Shown piece by piece: positions 43,205-53,308 of a stretch of DNA of 64,000 nucleotides. Both the position numbers and the translations under genes were made by a program. This stretch comes from Nitrobacter sp051535215 (GTDB lineage Bacteria > Pseudomonadota > Alphaproteobacteria > Rhizobiales > Xanthobacteraceae), in the NCBI RefSeq assembly GCF_051535215.1, contig NZ_JBPPLY010000003.1, positions 248,001-312,000 of the forward strand, read 5' to 3'. The first letter of the stretch is position 1, and each line of letters begins with the position of its first letter. The notes beneath the pieces were generated by a model that saw only the letters and a list, made by a program, of their open reading frames with translations, was not told where the DNA came from and did not search any database.

Positions 43205-44220
43205 GCGCCCACCGCTCCCGTCAACGCATCCAGTTCTGCCCGCGCCGCTTCGCGGTCGAAAGGCTGGGGAGGCTTGCGCGACGCCAAGGCTCTTTGCGCA
43301 CGCTTCAGAGCTTCACCGGACAGTTCGGGCGCTTCGCCTGCCACCTGCCGCATCTCCGCCAGATCGCCGTTGCAGTGCAGAACCATGTCGCAGCCGGCGG
43401 AAACGATCGCGCGTGTCCGATCCGCGATCGATCCCGTCAATGCATTCATGGACACGTCATCACTCATCAACAAACCCTGGAATCCGATCGCGCCGCGAAT
43501 CACCTGTTCGATGATTGTCGCAGAAGTCGTGGCCGGTTGGGTGGCGTCAATTGCGCTGAACACAACATGCGCGGTCATCGCCATCGGCAGATCGGCAAGC
43601 GCCCTGAAAGCAGCGAAATCAACAGTTTCCAGATCGTTCTTCGAGGCATCCACGACCGGGAGCTTGAGATGGGTATCGGCGGTCGCCCGCCCGTGCCCCG
43701 GAATGTGCTTCAGAACCGGCAGAACGCCGCCCAGTTCCAGCCCCTCGGTGACGGCGCGCGCGATTGCCACGACCTTGTCCGGCTCGGATCCATAGGCGCG
43801 GTCGCCAATGACGGCATCGGCGCCGGGTACCGGAACGTCCGCGAGCGGCAGGCAATCGACGGTGATGCCAAGGTCGGCAAGATCGTTCGCAATCAGTTGC
43901 GCGCTCAGCCGCGCCGCTTTCAGCCCTAAAGCGCGATCGCGATCATAGAGAGCGCCGAACGCCGCTCCCGGCGGATAGACCGGCCAGTGCGGCGAACTCA
44001 GGCGTTGCACCCGGCCGCCTTCCTGGTCGATCAGGACCGGGGCATCGGCATCGCCGACAGTTTCTCTAAAATCTTGAACAAGACGAGCGACCTGTAGAGG
44101 ATTGTCGATATTCCTCTTGAACAGGATGTAGCCCCAGGGCCGCTCCTCGCGCAGGAACTCGCGCTCCTGCGCTGTCAGGGTCAGGCCCGACGTACCCGAA
44201 ATAAATGCGCGCGCAGCCAT
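43201..44220 (-). CDS. nagZ: Beta-N-acetylhexosaminidase
   Basis: Cytoplasmic GH3 enzyme that removes GlcNAc from anhydro-muropeptides in wall recycling. From ATG 44220 the product is 339 residues. Signature KHIPGHGRATADTH carries the catalytic His, and SDDVSMNAL contains the nucleophile Asp. The long in-frame upstream extension overlaps the SPOR gene and is not used. Start chosen at MAARAFISGTSGLTLT. Confidence 0.95.
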   Translation of the reverse strand: MAARAFISGTSGLTLTAQEREFLREERPWGYILFKRNIDNPLQVARLVQDFRETVGDADAPVLIDQEGGRVQRLSSPHWPVYPPGAAFGALYDRDRALGLKAARLSAQLIANDLADLGITVDCLPLADVPVPGADAVIGDRAYGSEPDKVVAIARAVTEGLELGGVLPVLKHIPGHGRATADTHLKLPVVDASKNDLETVDFAAFRALADLPMAMTAHVVFSAIDATQPATTSATIIEQVIRGAIGFQGLLMSDDVSMNALTGSIADRTRAIVSAGCDMVLHCNGDLAEMRQVAGEAPELSGEALKRAQRALASRKPPQPFDREAARAELDALTGAVGA

Positions 44221-44266
44221 GGCGCCGATTAGCTTGGGTCGGCGGCGAGGGTCAAGGAAACCGCTG

Positions 44267-45745
44267 TTAATTCCTTTGGATGACGCACTGTCCGCCGGCC
44301 GATTTGAGGCTGCCGCAGAAGCGCGAGGCCTCTTCGGACGAGCCGAACGGCCCGACCATGGCGCGGTAATAGACGCCCTTGGCGCCAAGGTCGGCGCGTT
44401 TGACCAGTGCACTCCGCGAACCCAGCACCGAGGGAAATTTGTGCTGCAGCGCCCGGAACGAGGCCTGCGCATCGGCCTCGTTCCGTTGCGAGGAGACCTG
44501 GACGAGGTAGCCGCCGGTACCGACTGAGGCCGGAGCATGCTGCCCCGGATTGGTCGAAGCCACCTGCATCCGCGATTCGGCCTGTGGCGACAGCGCCAGC
44601 GGCCCGTTTCCAGCAGGTGCGGTAGTGGCAGGAGGCGCATGTCGGGCGGGCGACGCGACAGGCGCTGCCGGAGTTTCCGGGCGGGCGACGGCCGCTGCTG
44701 CGAGGTCAGACTGATCGCCGCGCACCGTCAGCGTCCTGACCCTGCGCGGTTCATCGCCCGCGACGGTACCGTTCGTAACCGTTGCGGGCGGCCTGACGTT
44801 CGGAGTCACGCTCGCCGTCGGCGGCGGATTGGTGTTCTGGTTCAGCGGCGGAAAGACCACGCGCGGGCTGGAGGTCGTGGCTTCCTTGACGTCGACCGGC
44901 TGTTCTTCACGGGACACCATCAACTCGGTGCCGTTCTCCGTGGTCATCCGGTCCTGGATCAGTTTGCTGACGGCATCGCCCGAGGCGACCTTTTGCGGAA
45001 GGATCTTGTTGGGCTCGGAGTCCGCCTTGATGACCGGCGGCGCGCCGTTCCGGGCGGTGCCGGCATAGTTGCGGTAAGCGTAGGCCGCGCCGGTGCCGAT
45101 GACCGCAAGCGCCAGAACCGCGACCACCGTCGTCATCCTGCCGCGACGTCGCGGAGCAGGTTCGTCCTCCACCTCGCCGTAGCCCTGATAATCGAACGGC
45201 GCTTCCGGATAACTCTCGCGAGGAAACTGGTCTTCATACGCATGCGCGTTCCGCCCGTCGGGCAGCCGACCGAACAGCACGTCGTCGTAGCGGTCAGCGG
45301 CTTCATGATAGGGCTCAGGCTCATGATGCTGCGGCTCGTTGTCAGGATAGACCGCCGCGCGCCGCAAAACCGGGTGCGGGGCGGTTTCGACCGGCGGGGC
45401 AGCTTGAACCTGCGGATCGGGTTGAACCATCCGTCGTTGAATCCATGACGGCGGCCCGGCGGATTCGATCGGAGGAGCCGGCTCAAAGTGATCGACGGCC
45501 CCGAATTGATCGACGGGCCCGAATTGATCAATGGACTCGAAGTGATCGACCGGATCATCTGCCGGAGCCGGTGGCGCGCGTCGTTTGACGTCGTCGAAGT
45601 GATCGGTCTGGCCGATCAGCCGGGCGAGTTCCGCGAGCGGATCGGTCTCGGGCTGGCCGCCTGCGCGGCGCTCGTCGCGTCCGTAATCGTCACGCCCGTA
45701 ATCGTCGTCGTCCCGGAAAGATCTGTCCTGGTATCGATTAGCCAT
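44267..45745 (-). CDS. SPOR-domain protein
   Basis: A 492-residue membrane protein from ATG 45745. Acidic and Arg-rich cytoplasmic part (RDDDDYGRDDYGRDERR), a region rich in repeated DHF/DQF units (about 50-85), and one membrane segment near 205-225. A long Pro/Thr linker leads to a C-terminal SPOR domain (about 420-492: GGYLVQVSSQRNEADAQASF) that binds denuded peptidoglycan at division sites. Between argS and nagZ, the usual place for this protein in Rhizobiales. Confidence 0.88.
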   Translation of the reverse strand: MANRYQDRSFRDDDDYGRDDYGRDERRAGGQPETDPLAELARLIGQTDHFDDVKRRAPPAPADDPVDHFESIDQFGPVDQFGAVDHFEPAPPIESAGPPSWIQRRMVQPDPQVQAAPPVETAPHPVLRRAAVYPDNEPQHHEPEPYHEAADRYDDVLFGRLPDGRNAHAYEDQFPRESYPEAPFDYQGYGEVEDEPAPRRRGRMTTVVAVLALAVIGTGAAYAYRNYAGTARNGAPPVIKADSEPNKILPQKVASGDAVSKLIQDRMTTENGTELMVSREEQPVDVKEATTSSPRVVFPPLNQNTNPPPTASVTPNVRPPATVTNGTVAGDEPRRVRTLTVRGDQSDLAAAAVARPETPAAPVASPARHAPPATTAPAGNGPLALSPQAESRMQVASTNPGQHAPASVGTGGYLVQVSSQRNEADAQASFRALQHKFPSVLGSRSALVKRADLGAKGVYYRAMVGPFGSSEEASRFCGSLKSAGGQCVIQRN

Positions 45746-45848
45746 CGTGATGTCGCGTCCCTTCCGGAAAGGCGCCAACTCGCTCGTTCTAAACGAAACA
45801 GCAGCCAATCAAGCCGTCACCGAAGCCCCCTCGTGTCGGCTATACCCA

Positions 45849-47642
45849 TTATCGCATCTCGGCCGGCGCATGAACGCCGAGAACGGCAAGTCCTGATGCG
45901 AGAACAGAGACAACACCCTGAACCAGCGCCAGCCGCGCCCTGGTTATTTCTGCATCATTATTGATAATGAAGCGTAAATGAGGCAAATCGCGCCCTTTCG
46001 TCCAAAGCGCGTGAAATTCACTTGCGAGATCATACAGATAGAATGCAATCCGGTGCGGCTCATGCGCCACCGCGGCCGCTTCGACGGTCCGCGGATAAAG
46101 CGCGAGCCTCCGGAGCAGGCCAAGCTCCGCCAGATCGGTCAGCCGCTCGACGGCGGCATCGCCAAGGAAGTCCCTGCGCGTCGCGTCGTCCTCCGGCAAA
46201 TCGGGGAACGCCTCGCGCGCGTTGCGGAAGATGGAGAAGCCGCGGGCGTGGCCATACTGGACATAGAACACCGGGTTGTCCTTCGATTGCTCGATCACTT
46301 TGGCAAGATCGAAGTCCAATACCGCGTCATTCTTGCGAAAAAGCATCATGAAGCGCACGGCATCGGAGCCGACTTCATCGACCACGTCGCGTAGCGTGAC
46401 GAAATCACCGGCGCGTTTCGACATCTTCACCGGCTCGCCATTTCGCAACAGCCGCACGAGTTGCACGATCTTGACATCGAGGCTGGCCTTGCCCGCCGTC
46501 ACCGCCTTGATCGCGGCCTGCACGCGCTTGATATATCCGCCGTGATCGGCGCCCCAGACATCGACCATATTGAGAAAACCGCGGTCGAACTTGGTCTTGT
46601 GGTAGGCGATATCGGACGCGAAATAAGTGTAGCCGCCGTCCGACTTCTTCAGTGGACGGTCGACATCGTCGCCGTAAGCCGTGGCGCGGAACAGGGTCTG
46701 CTCGCGATCTTCATAGTCCTCAACCGGCGCGCCCTTCGGCGGCGGCAACCGTCCCTCATAGACGTCGCCCTTGCCGCGCAGGAAATCGATGGTGGCGGCG
46801 ACCTGATCGCTGCCCGCTTCAATCAGCGAACGTTCCGAGAAGAACATCTCATGCGTGATATTGAGCGCAGCGAGGTCGCCTCGGATCATCTCCATCATCA
46901 TGGCGATGGCTTTGGCGCGCACGACCAACAGCCATTCGGCCTCGGGCGCATTCCGCAGCTTGTCGCCGTACTCAGCGGCAAGCGCTTGCCCGACCGGTTT
47001 CAGATAGTCGCCGGGATAAAGCCCTTCCGGAATCTCGCCGATGTCCTCACCCAGCGCCTCGCGGTAGCGTAGAAACGCGGAGCGCGCGAGCACGTCGACC
47101 TGCGCACCCGCATCGTTGATGTAGTATTCGCGGGTCACGTCGTAGCCCGCAAACGACAGCAAGCTCGCGAGAGCGTCGCCGAACACAGCGCCACGGCAAT
47201 GGCCGACATGCATCGGCCCGGTCGGATTGGCGGAGACGTATTCGACGTTGACCTTCTCGCCCGCGCCAGCCCGGCTGCGGCCATAGCCCTCGCCCTCTCG
47301 CAGCACCGCACGCAATGCATCCGACCAGGCTTGCGGTTTCAAGGTCAGGTTGATGAAGCCGGGGCCGGCGATCTCGGCCTTGTCGATCAGACCGTCGGCT
47401 TGCAGTTTCGCGGCAATTATGTCCGCAAGATCGCGGGGCTTCGACTTTGCATCCTTGGCCAGCACCATCGCGGCATTGGTCGCCATGTCGCCGTGCGAGG
47501 CATCCCGCGGCGGCTCGACCACGATCCGCGACAGGTCCAGTCCCGCCGGCAGCGCGCCTTCTTCCGCGAGCGCGGCGCATACCGTATGCACCCGCGCCAG
47601 CACGTCTGCGAAAAGGTGCTGGGATGGACTGGAATCGGTCAT
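45849..47642 (-). CDS. argS: Arginyl-tRNA synthetase
   Basis: Charges tRNA-Arg. The 597-residue class I enzyme has the HIGH motif as HVGH in NPTGPMHVGHCRGAVFGD and the KMSK motif in GEPVKMSKRAGDFV. The N-terminal Add-1 domain and the C-terminal DALR-type anticodon domain are complete, so all domains are present at normal length. It starts at ATG 47642, between dgt and the SPOR gene. Confidence 0.97.
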   Translation of the reverse strand: MTDSSPSQHLFADVLARVHTVCAALAEEGALPAGLDLSRIVVEPPRDASHGDMATNAAMVLAKDAKSKPRDLADIIAAKLQADGLIDKAEIAGPGFINLTLKPQAWSDALRAVLREGEGYGRSRAGAGEKVNVEYVSANPTGPMHVGHCRGAVFGDALASLLSFAGYDVTREYYINDAGAQVDVLARSAFLRYREALGEDIGEIPEGLYPGDYLKPVGQALAAEYGDKLRNAPEAEWLLVVRAKAIAMMMEMIRGDLAALNITHEMFFSERSLIEAGSDQVAATIDFLRGKGDVYEGRLPPPKGAPVEDYEDREQTLFRATAYGDDVDRPLKKSDGGYTYFASDIAYHKTKFDRGFLNMVDVWGADHGGYIKRVQAAIKAVTAGKASLDVKIVQLVRLLRNGEPVKMSKRAGDFVTLRDVVDEVGSDAVRFMMLFRKNDAVLDFDLAKVIEQSKDNPVFYVQYGHARGFSIFRNAREAFPDLPEDDATRRDFLGDAAVERLTDLAELGLLRRLALYPRTVEAAAVAHEPHRIAFYLYDLASEFHALWTKGRDLPHLRFIINNDAEITRARLALVQGVVSVLASGLAVLGVHAPAEMR

Positions 47643-47680
47643 GATATCTGCGATTTGCCTGGAGACGGACTACGCGCCGC

Positions 47681-48895
47681 CTAACGCAAATCCGGGGTCG
47701 AGTCAAAAAGCCTGCGATGCTCGGTGATGGCGAAGCGATCGGTCATCCCCGCGATGAAATTGCCGATCCTGCGCGCCGTTTCGGCATCGAGTGCGCGGCT
47801 GTCGTCGCCCTCCGGCATCCATTGAGGGGGAAGCGCCGCCGGATCGTCGCGGTAGCGCGCGAACAGGTCCCGGACGATGGTTTCGGCCTCGTCCATCACC
47901 CGCTTGACGCGAGGATGACGATACATCCGTTGTTTCAGGAATGCCTTGATGAGCGCCTCGGCCTCGGCCATCTCCGGCGGAAAGGCGATCAGCGCACGGC
48001 CATGGCTGCGCACCTCCGCAGCCGATTGCGGCCGCGCATCGGCAAGCCGCCGCTCCGCCTCGGACACAACGGCCGTAATCAGGCAGGAGATCAGTTCGCG
48101 CACCAGCGCGGCCCCTCGCCGGTCGTCGTCCAGCAACGGATGGCCGCGCGCGATGTCGGAAACCATCGCCGCGGTCAGCGGCATCGCCTTCAGGTCATCC
48201 ACGGCGAACAGCCCGGCCCGCAGGCCGTCGTCGATATCGTGGGCATCGTAAGCGATATCGTCGGCGAGCGACGCGACCTGGGCCTCGAGCGAGGCGAAAC
48301 TCCATAGCTCCAGATCGTAGGTTCGGTTGAAATCGGCGATTCCGACCGGGATGCCGCGATGCTGATAGCGCCCGACGGGGTTGCCGGTGCGGTCGGTCAG
48401 CGGGCCATTGTGCTTGACCACCCCTTCCAGCGTTTCCCAGGTCAGGTTGAGGCCGTCGAAATCCGGATAACGATGTTCCAGCAGCGTCACGACCCTCAGC
48501 GTCTGCGCGTTGTGGTCGAAACCGCCGAACGCATCAAGGCAGACGTCCAGCGCCCGCTCGCCGGCGTGGCCGAACGGCGGATGGCCGAGATCGTGAGCCA
48601 GCGCCAGCGCCTCCGTCAGGTCCTCGTCGAGGCCGAGCTGCCGGGCCAGCGCGCGGGCGATCTGGGCCACCTCGAGGGTATGGGTGAGACGGGTCCGGTA
48701 GTGGTCCCCTTCGTGATAGACGAACACCTGGGTCTTGTGTTTCAGCCGCCGGAACGCGGTCGAATGGATCACCCGGTCGCAATCGCGCCGGAAAGCGCTG
48801 CGGGTCCTGCTCGGCGGCTCGGCGAACAGGCGGCCACGGCTGCGGTCCGGATTGCTGGCATAGGGCGCGCGGGGAGCTGCCATTCCGACTGACAC
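47681..48895 (-). CDS. dgt: Deoxyguanosinetriphosphate triphosphohydrolase-like protein
   Basis: HD-domain dNTPase that removes triphosphate from deoxynucleotides. 404 residues from GTG 48895 (GGAAGGGG upstream); ATG 48883 is also possible. It has RDCDRVIHSTAFRRLKHKTQ and the HD motif LALAHDLGHPPFGHAGE. The HTLEV His and the SLADDIAYDAHDIDDG Asp complete the metal site. Divergent from erpA. Confidence 0.93.
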   Translation of the reverse strand: MSVGMAAPRAPYASNPDRSRGRLFAEPPSRTRSAFRRDCDRVIHSTAFRRLKHKTQVFVYHEGDHYRTRLTHTLEVAQIARALARQLGLDEDLTEALALAHDLGHPPFGHAGERALDVCLDAFGGFDHNAQTLRVVTLLEHRYPDFDGLNLTWETLEGVVKHNGPLTDRTGNPVGRYQHRGIPVGIADFNRTYDLELWSFASLEAQVASLADDIAYDAHDIDDGLRAGLFAVDDLKAMPLTAAMVSDIARGHPLLDDDRRGAALVRELISCLITAVVSEAERRLADARPQSAAEVRSHGRALIAFPPEMAEAEALIKAFLKQRMYRHPRVKRVMDEAETIVRDLFARYRDDPAALPPQWMPEGDDSRALDAETARRIGNFIAGMTDRFAITEHRRLFDSTPDLR

Positions 48896-49007
48896 GGCGA
48901 TTTGCCCCTTCCGATCGTTTGATTCCGGTGTCCGGCGCACTTAACTATGGCTTGCGGGCATTGCAAAATATTGGACAATACCCGCCCATCGCATACGGAG
49001 TCGCACG

Positions 49008-49340
49008 ATGACCGAAGCCAACATCACCGTCAGCGAACGCGCCGCGCGCCGGATCGGGGAGATCCTCAAATCCGAGGGCGACGGCGCCATGCTGCGGATC
49101 AGCGTCGAAGGCGGCGGCTGCTCGGGCTTCCAGTACAAGTTCGACATCGAACGCGCCAAGGCCGACGACGATCTGGTGATCGCGCGGGATACTGCGGTGG
49201 TGCTCGTCGATCCCGCCTCGGTTCCGTTCCTGAGCGGCTCCGAAGTCGATTTCGTCGACGACCTGATCGGGGCGTCGTTCCGGGTTGTCAATCCGAATGC
49301 CACCGCGTCCTGCGGCTGCGGCACCAGCTTCTCGATCTAG
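49008..49340 (+). CDS. erpA: A-type iron-sulfur carrier (ErpA family)
   Basis: A 110-residue carrier that passes Fe-S clusters to apoproteins. The three cluster ligands are visible: GGGCSGFQY and the C-terminal SCGCGTSFSI. The length and the N-terminal SERAARRIGEIL fit the ErpA/IscA family. It is close to dgt (divergent) and to xthA downstream in the same direction. Confidence 0.93.
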   Translation: MTEANITVSERAARRIGEILKSEGDGAMLRISVEGGGCSGFQYKFDIERAKADDDLVIARDTAVVLVDPASVPFLSGSEVDFVDDLIGASFRVVNPNATASCGCGTSFSI

Positions 49341-49417
49341 CTCCCTGTCACGCGCGGACCCGACCCGCGCCGGATCAAGTCCGACCAGATCCGGCAGTGA
49401 CACGCGGAAATCCCCTC

Positions 49418-50209
49418 ATGCGCATAGCCACCTGGAACGTCAATTCGATCCGGCAGCGGCTGGATCATCTTCTCGCCTGGCTCGGGGAAACCGCGCCGGA
49501 TGTCGTCTGTCTTCAGGAAACCAAATGCGTCGACGAGCAGTTTCCGCGCGAGGCCATCGAAGCGCTCGGCTACAATGTGGTGACGCACGGCCAGAAGACT
49601 TTCAACGGCGTGGCGCTGCTGTCGAAATTCCCGTTCGACGAGACCCGGCCGCGGCTTGCCGGCGACGAGGGCGATGTGCAGTCGCGATTCCTCGAAGGCG
49701 TGGTCTCGCTCAAGCACGGCGTCGTGCGGATCGCCTGCCTTTATCTGCCCAACGGCAATCCGCCGAATACCGAGAAGTATCCTTATAAGCTCAGCTGGAT
49801 ATCGCGACTTATTGAATATTCACGCGAGAGGCTGAAAAGCGAGGAAGCCTTCGTGCTTGCCGGCGACTTCAACGTCATCCCGGCTCCGCGCGACGTCTAC
49901 AATCCGGCCTCGTGGGTTGACGATGCGTTGTTCCGGCCGCAGACGCGGCAAGCCTTTCAGACGCTGCTCGGGCTCGGCCTGACCGATGCGCTACGCGCGG
50001 CCTCCGACGCCGCCGGGGAATATACTTTCTGGGATTATCAGGCCGGAGCCTGGCAGAAGAACAACGGGTTGCGGATCGACCACCTGCTCCTGTCGCCGCA
50101 GGCCAGCGACCGGCTCAGCGCGGTCGGGATCGATCGCCATGTCCGCGCCTGGGAAAAGGCGTCGGACCATGTCCCGGTCTGGATCGACCTCGATCTACAA
50201 ACCATCTGA
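49418..50209 (+). CDS. xthA: Exodeoxyribonuclease III
   Basis: AP endonuclease and 3' exonuclease of base-excision repair. From ATG 49418 the product is 263 residues: MRIATWNVNSIRQR (metal-binding Asn), DVVCLQETKC (catalytic Glu), GDFNVIP, and RIDHLLLSP with the final DHVPVW. Normal length. It follows erpA on the same strand. Confidence 0.96.
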   Translation: MRIATWNVNSIRQRLDHLLAWLGETAPDVVCLQETKCVDEQFPREAIEALGYNVVTHGQKTFNGVALLSKFPFDETRPRLAGDEGDVQSRFLEGVVSLKHGVVRIACLYLPNGNPPNTEKYPYKLSWISRLIEYSRERLKSEEAFVLAGDFNVIPAPRDVYNPASWVDDALFRPQTRQAFQTLLGLGLTDALRAASDAAGEYTFWDYQAGAWQKNNGLRIDHLLLSPQASDRLSAVGIDRHVRAWEKASDHVPVWIDLDLQTI

Positions 50210-50342
50210 ACATCAAGCCGCGGGTCCGGTCATCCCAGCGAATGCAGGGATTCGGACGCCCCACTACAATTGGATGCCAGGGATATTGAGTCCTGCGGTC
50301 GCACGGACGAGGGCCGCGAAAAGGTTGCACTCGAAAACGGCG

Positions 50343-51182
50343 TCAGTCCCGCCGCCCCTGCACCCAATGCTCCAGCATCTGCAGGGCCATGGCGCGGTCG
50401 TCTTCGGAAGCCTTCGCGATCGCCTTGTTGTAGCTTTCGGTGATCCAGGTCTCGTCCGGCTGGGCTGCGTCCCGGGCGAGCGTCAGCCACATCAAGCCGC
50501 GCGCCGCCTGGCGGGGCAACTGATCGCCGTTGAACAGCATCTTGCCCAGCATCGCCTGGGCCTCATGCTGGCCTTTCTGCGCCGCAAGGCCGAGCCAGCG
50601 AGCGCCGTATTTCACATCGTGGGGAGCGCCGATCCCTTTGAGGTAAAGCCGCGCCAGATCGTATTGCGCGTCGGCATTGCCGAAATAGGAGGCCGCGTAG
50701 GAGAACATCTCTCGCGCGCGCTCGGCGTCGCGCTTGATCGTCGAATTCGGGATACCCTGGAGGTAGTAGCGTCCCAGCGCAACGAAGGCGTTGGCGACAA
50801 CAGCGGCCTGCGGCGCCGAAGGGCTGTCCTCAGCGTGGGCATTGGCGATACGGCTGAAGTACTCGAAGGCGCGCTGATCGTCCTGGGTGACGCCGTCGCC
50901 GTTCGCATACATCCGCCCCAGCCGCCACTGGGCAATGGGATGCCCGCCCTCGGCGGCATATTGCAGCGCCGTCAGCGAGGTGCCCGGAGGAACCGCCTTC
51001 TTCAGCGCCTGACCACCGGCGAGAGGCGCGGCGGCCACGGGGAGCGCCGCTGCCGTCGCTGAATCCGACTGCCCGGCTACGGTTCCGTCAAAAGCGGACG
51101 CCGGCACGCTGGCGCAAATCGCGCCCCACGCCAACACAACAAGAACTCTGCTCCTAGACGTCCACATGACGCGATTTCTCAT
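50343..51182 (-). CDS. exoR: ExoR-like Sel1-repeat periplasmic protein
   Basis: About 279 residues from ATG 51182; ATG 51167 is an alternative. Signal peptide, then Sel1/TPR-like repeats. The sequence follows ExoR of Sinorhizobium along its length: LQYAAEGGHPIAQWRLGRMY, FVALGRYYLQGIPNS and GARWLGLAAQKGQHEAQAML have clear counterparts. In Sinorhizobium ExoR binds and restrains the sensor ExoS in the periplasm and so represses succinoglycan production. The sensor-response pair is not in this window, so the role here is inferred. Confidence 0.82.
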   Translation of the reverse strand: MRNRVMWTSRSRVLVVLAWGAICASVPASAFDGTVAGQSDSATAAALPVAAAPLAGGQALKKAVPPGTSLTALQYAAEGGHPIAQWRLGRMYANGDGVTQDDQRAFEYFSRIANAHAEDSPSAPQAAVVANAFVALGRYYLQGIPNSTIKRDAERAREMFSYAASYFGNADAQYDLARLYLKGIGAPHDVKYGARWLGLAAQKGQHEAQAMLGKMLFNGDQLPRQAARGLMWLTLARDAAQPDETWITESYNKAIAKASEDDRAMALQMLEHWVQGRRD

Positions 51183-51810
51183 ATACCCCGCCACCGCCGG
51201 CTGCCGGTCCGATCCGCTGGGCATTTTTCCTGAGCAAGATGGATGTAGGGTTGGTCGCGCGACGCTGCCAATTGGTCTTTCGTTCGGTGCATCCGCCGCT
51301 GGTCAAATTTACGTCAAGTGCTCCCGCGATAACGACGAAGCGACGGAATCCGACGGGCCATCGGAGTTGCCGCCCGCTCGATCCCGCGGCATGAAACCAG
51401 CGATGGGACGTGCGATCCCGACCTGCCGTCGCATGACGGTTCGCCAGCCTGCTCCTGATCCCCGTCTCGACCATCGCCTACCTGTTTCCCCGGCGGCTTC
51501 TTTTTTTGATCGGATCGCTCCGGCGAGAGGATGTCCCCAAGCCAGGATGAGCGTCCGCCTTCAGCCGACATTCGGAATAATTCACGAAGTGGTGTGGCTA
51601 AATAGCGGCGTCTGCAAGAGCCACCTGTTGACAGGGTTAAATGTCCGATCGGTGTTGCGCGCTGGCAACAAAAGTGGCTCCCCGGCAACCGTGGGCCGGC
51701 CGGCCCGGTTTCGGAACGGCTTCAGGCTATAAGCCGGCACAGCCTTAATTTTTTGACGCGTTTTCTTCACGCGAACCGGCACCCACTTCGCTCGAAAGCG
51801 CTATAGCTTC
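51183..51810. other. Intergenic region between exoR and lpd
   Basis: About 630 bp without a convincing gene. Overlapping frames on both strands lack start signals or family features. It holds a half copy of repeat family A at its end. Confidence 0.45.
51748..51806. repeat. Half copy of repeat family A (inverted)
   Basis: The reverse strand reads CTATAGCGCTTTCGAGCGAAG...GTGAAGAAAACGCGTCAAA, matching only the first half of the intact element. The second hairpin is absent. Confidence 0.7.
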
Positions 51811-53232
51811 TCACATATTGAGCACGCGGCCGTAAGCGTCGAGCACGGCTTCCTTCATCATTTCCGACAGCGTCGGATGCGGGAAGATGGTGTGCATCAG
51901 CTCTTCCTCGGTGGTTTCGAGGTTCATCGCCACCACATAGCCCTGGATCAACTCGGTGACTTCCGCGCCGATCATGTGCGCGCCCAGAAGCTGGCCGGTC
52001 GTCTTGTCGAAGATCACCTTCACCAGCCCCTGATCCTCGCCGAGCGCAATCGCCTTGCCATTGCCGGCGAACGGGAAGCGGCCGACGCGGATGTCCCTGC
52101 CCGCCTCCTTCGCCTTGGTTTCGGTCAGGCCTACGGATGCGATCTGCGGGTGGCAATAGGTGCAGCCGGGGATCAGCAGCTTGTCCATCGGGTGCGGCTT
52201 CAGCCCCTTGATCGCTTCGATGCAGATGACCCCCTCGTGCTCGGCCTTGTGCGCCAGCATCGGCGGTCCGGCGACGTCCCCGATCGCGTAGATGCCGGAC
52301 ACGCTGGTCCTGCCATAACCGTCGATCACGATGCAGCCGCGATCGGTCTTCACGCCGAGTTTCTCAAGGCCAAGGTTCTCGATATTGCCGACCACGCCGA
52401 CCGCCGAAATCACCCGCTCGAACTCGGCGGTGACCGGCTTGCCCTTGCCATCGTCGATTGTGGCGACGACGCTGTCGGCCGTTCTGTCGAGCTTGGTGAC
52501 CTTGGTTGAGGTCATGATCCTGATGCCCTGCTTCTCGAACTGCTTGCGGGCAAGGCCGGCGATCTCGGCATCCTCGACGGGAAGAATCTGCGGCACCACC
52601 TCGACGACCGTGACCTCCGCACCCATGGTGCGGAAGAACGAGGCGAACTCGATGCCGATCGCGCCGGAGCCGACGACGAGCAGCGACTTCGGCATGCGAT
52701 CGGGCACCATCGCCTCGAAGTAGGTCCACACCAGCTTCTTGTCGCCCTCCAGCCCCGGCAGCGCGCGCGGCCGCGCACCGGTGGCGACGATGATGTGCTT
52801 GGCCTGATAGCTGCCCGCGCCCAGCACGCCTTTCGGCGCATCGGCGCTGCCCGCCTTCACCGTGATCTTGCCGGGCGCGTCGATCGACGCCTCGCCCCAG
52901 ATTACGGCAACCTTGTTCTTCTTCATCAGGAAGCCGACGCCCTCGTTGAGGCGCTTCGAAACCCCGCGCGAGCGCTGGACCACCGCCTTCGGGTCGTAGC
53001 TCACCTTCTCCGCCGACAGGCCGTAATCCTTGGCGTGCTGCATGTAATGATAGATTTCCGCCGAGCGCAGCAGCGCCTTGGTCGGAATGCAGCCCCAGTT
53101 CAGGCAGATGCCGCCGAGATGCTGTTTCTCGACGATCGCCGTCTTGAAGCCGAGTTGCGCCGCGCGAATCGCGGTGACGTAGCCGCCGGGACCGGAACCG
53201 ATGATGATGACGTCGAAGGAGGTGTCGGGCAT
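51811..53232 (-). CDS. lpdA: Dihydrolipoyl dehydrogenase (E3)
   Basis: FAD-dependent E3 that reoxidises lipoyl groups of the pyruvate dehydrogenase complex. The 473-residue product has GSGPGGYVTAIRAAQ (FAD), the redox disulfide in GGICLNWGCIPTK, NAD-binding VVGSGAIGIEFASFF, and C-terminal HTIFPHPTLSEMMKEA with the active-site His-Glu pair. Last gene of the pdhA-pdhB-pdhC-lpd run. Confidence 0.96.
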   Translation of the reverse strand: MPDTSFDVIIIGSGPGGYVTAIRAAQLGFKTAIVEKQHLGGICLNWGCIPTKALLRSAEIYHYMQHAKDYGLSAEKVSYDPKAVVQRSRGVSKRLNEGVGFLMKKNKVAVIWGEASIDAPGKITVKAGSADAPKGVLGAGSYQAKHIIVATGARPRALPGLEGDKKLVWTYFEAMVPDRMPKSLLVVGSGAIGIEFASFFRTMGAEVTVVEVVPQILPVEDAEIAGLARKQFEKQGIRIMTSTKVTKLDRTADSVVATIDDGKGKPVTAEFERVISAVGVVGNIENLGLEKLGVKTDRGCIVIDGYGRTSVSGIYAIGDVAGPPMLAHKAEHEGVICIEAIKGLKPHPMDKLLIPGCTYCHPQIASVGLTETKAKEAGRDIRVGRFPFAGNGKAIALGEDQGLVKVIFDKTTGQLLGAHMIGAEVTELIQGYVVAMNLETTEEELMHTIFPHPTLSEMMKEAVLDAYGRVLNM

Positions 53233-53308
53233 AAATATTCGCTATTCCGAAGTGAGTTTGTCTGGCTCCCCGTTCCCTCTCTCCGTTGTGGGAGAGGAAA
53301 AGAAGATC

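Noticed and set aside
48947..49417. Long plus-strand frame running into xthA from upstream
   Set aside because: It crosses erpA in another frame; ExoIII homology begins only at ATG 49418.
51166..51732. 188-codon plus-strand frame between exoR and lpd
   Set aside because: No ribosome-binding site, low-complexity sequence, overlaps the exoR N-terminus; treated as non-coding.
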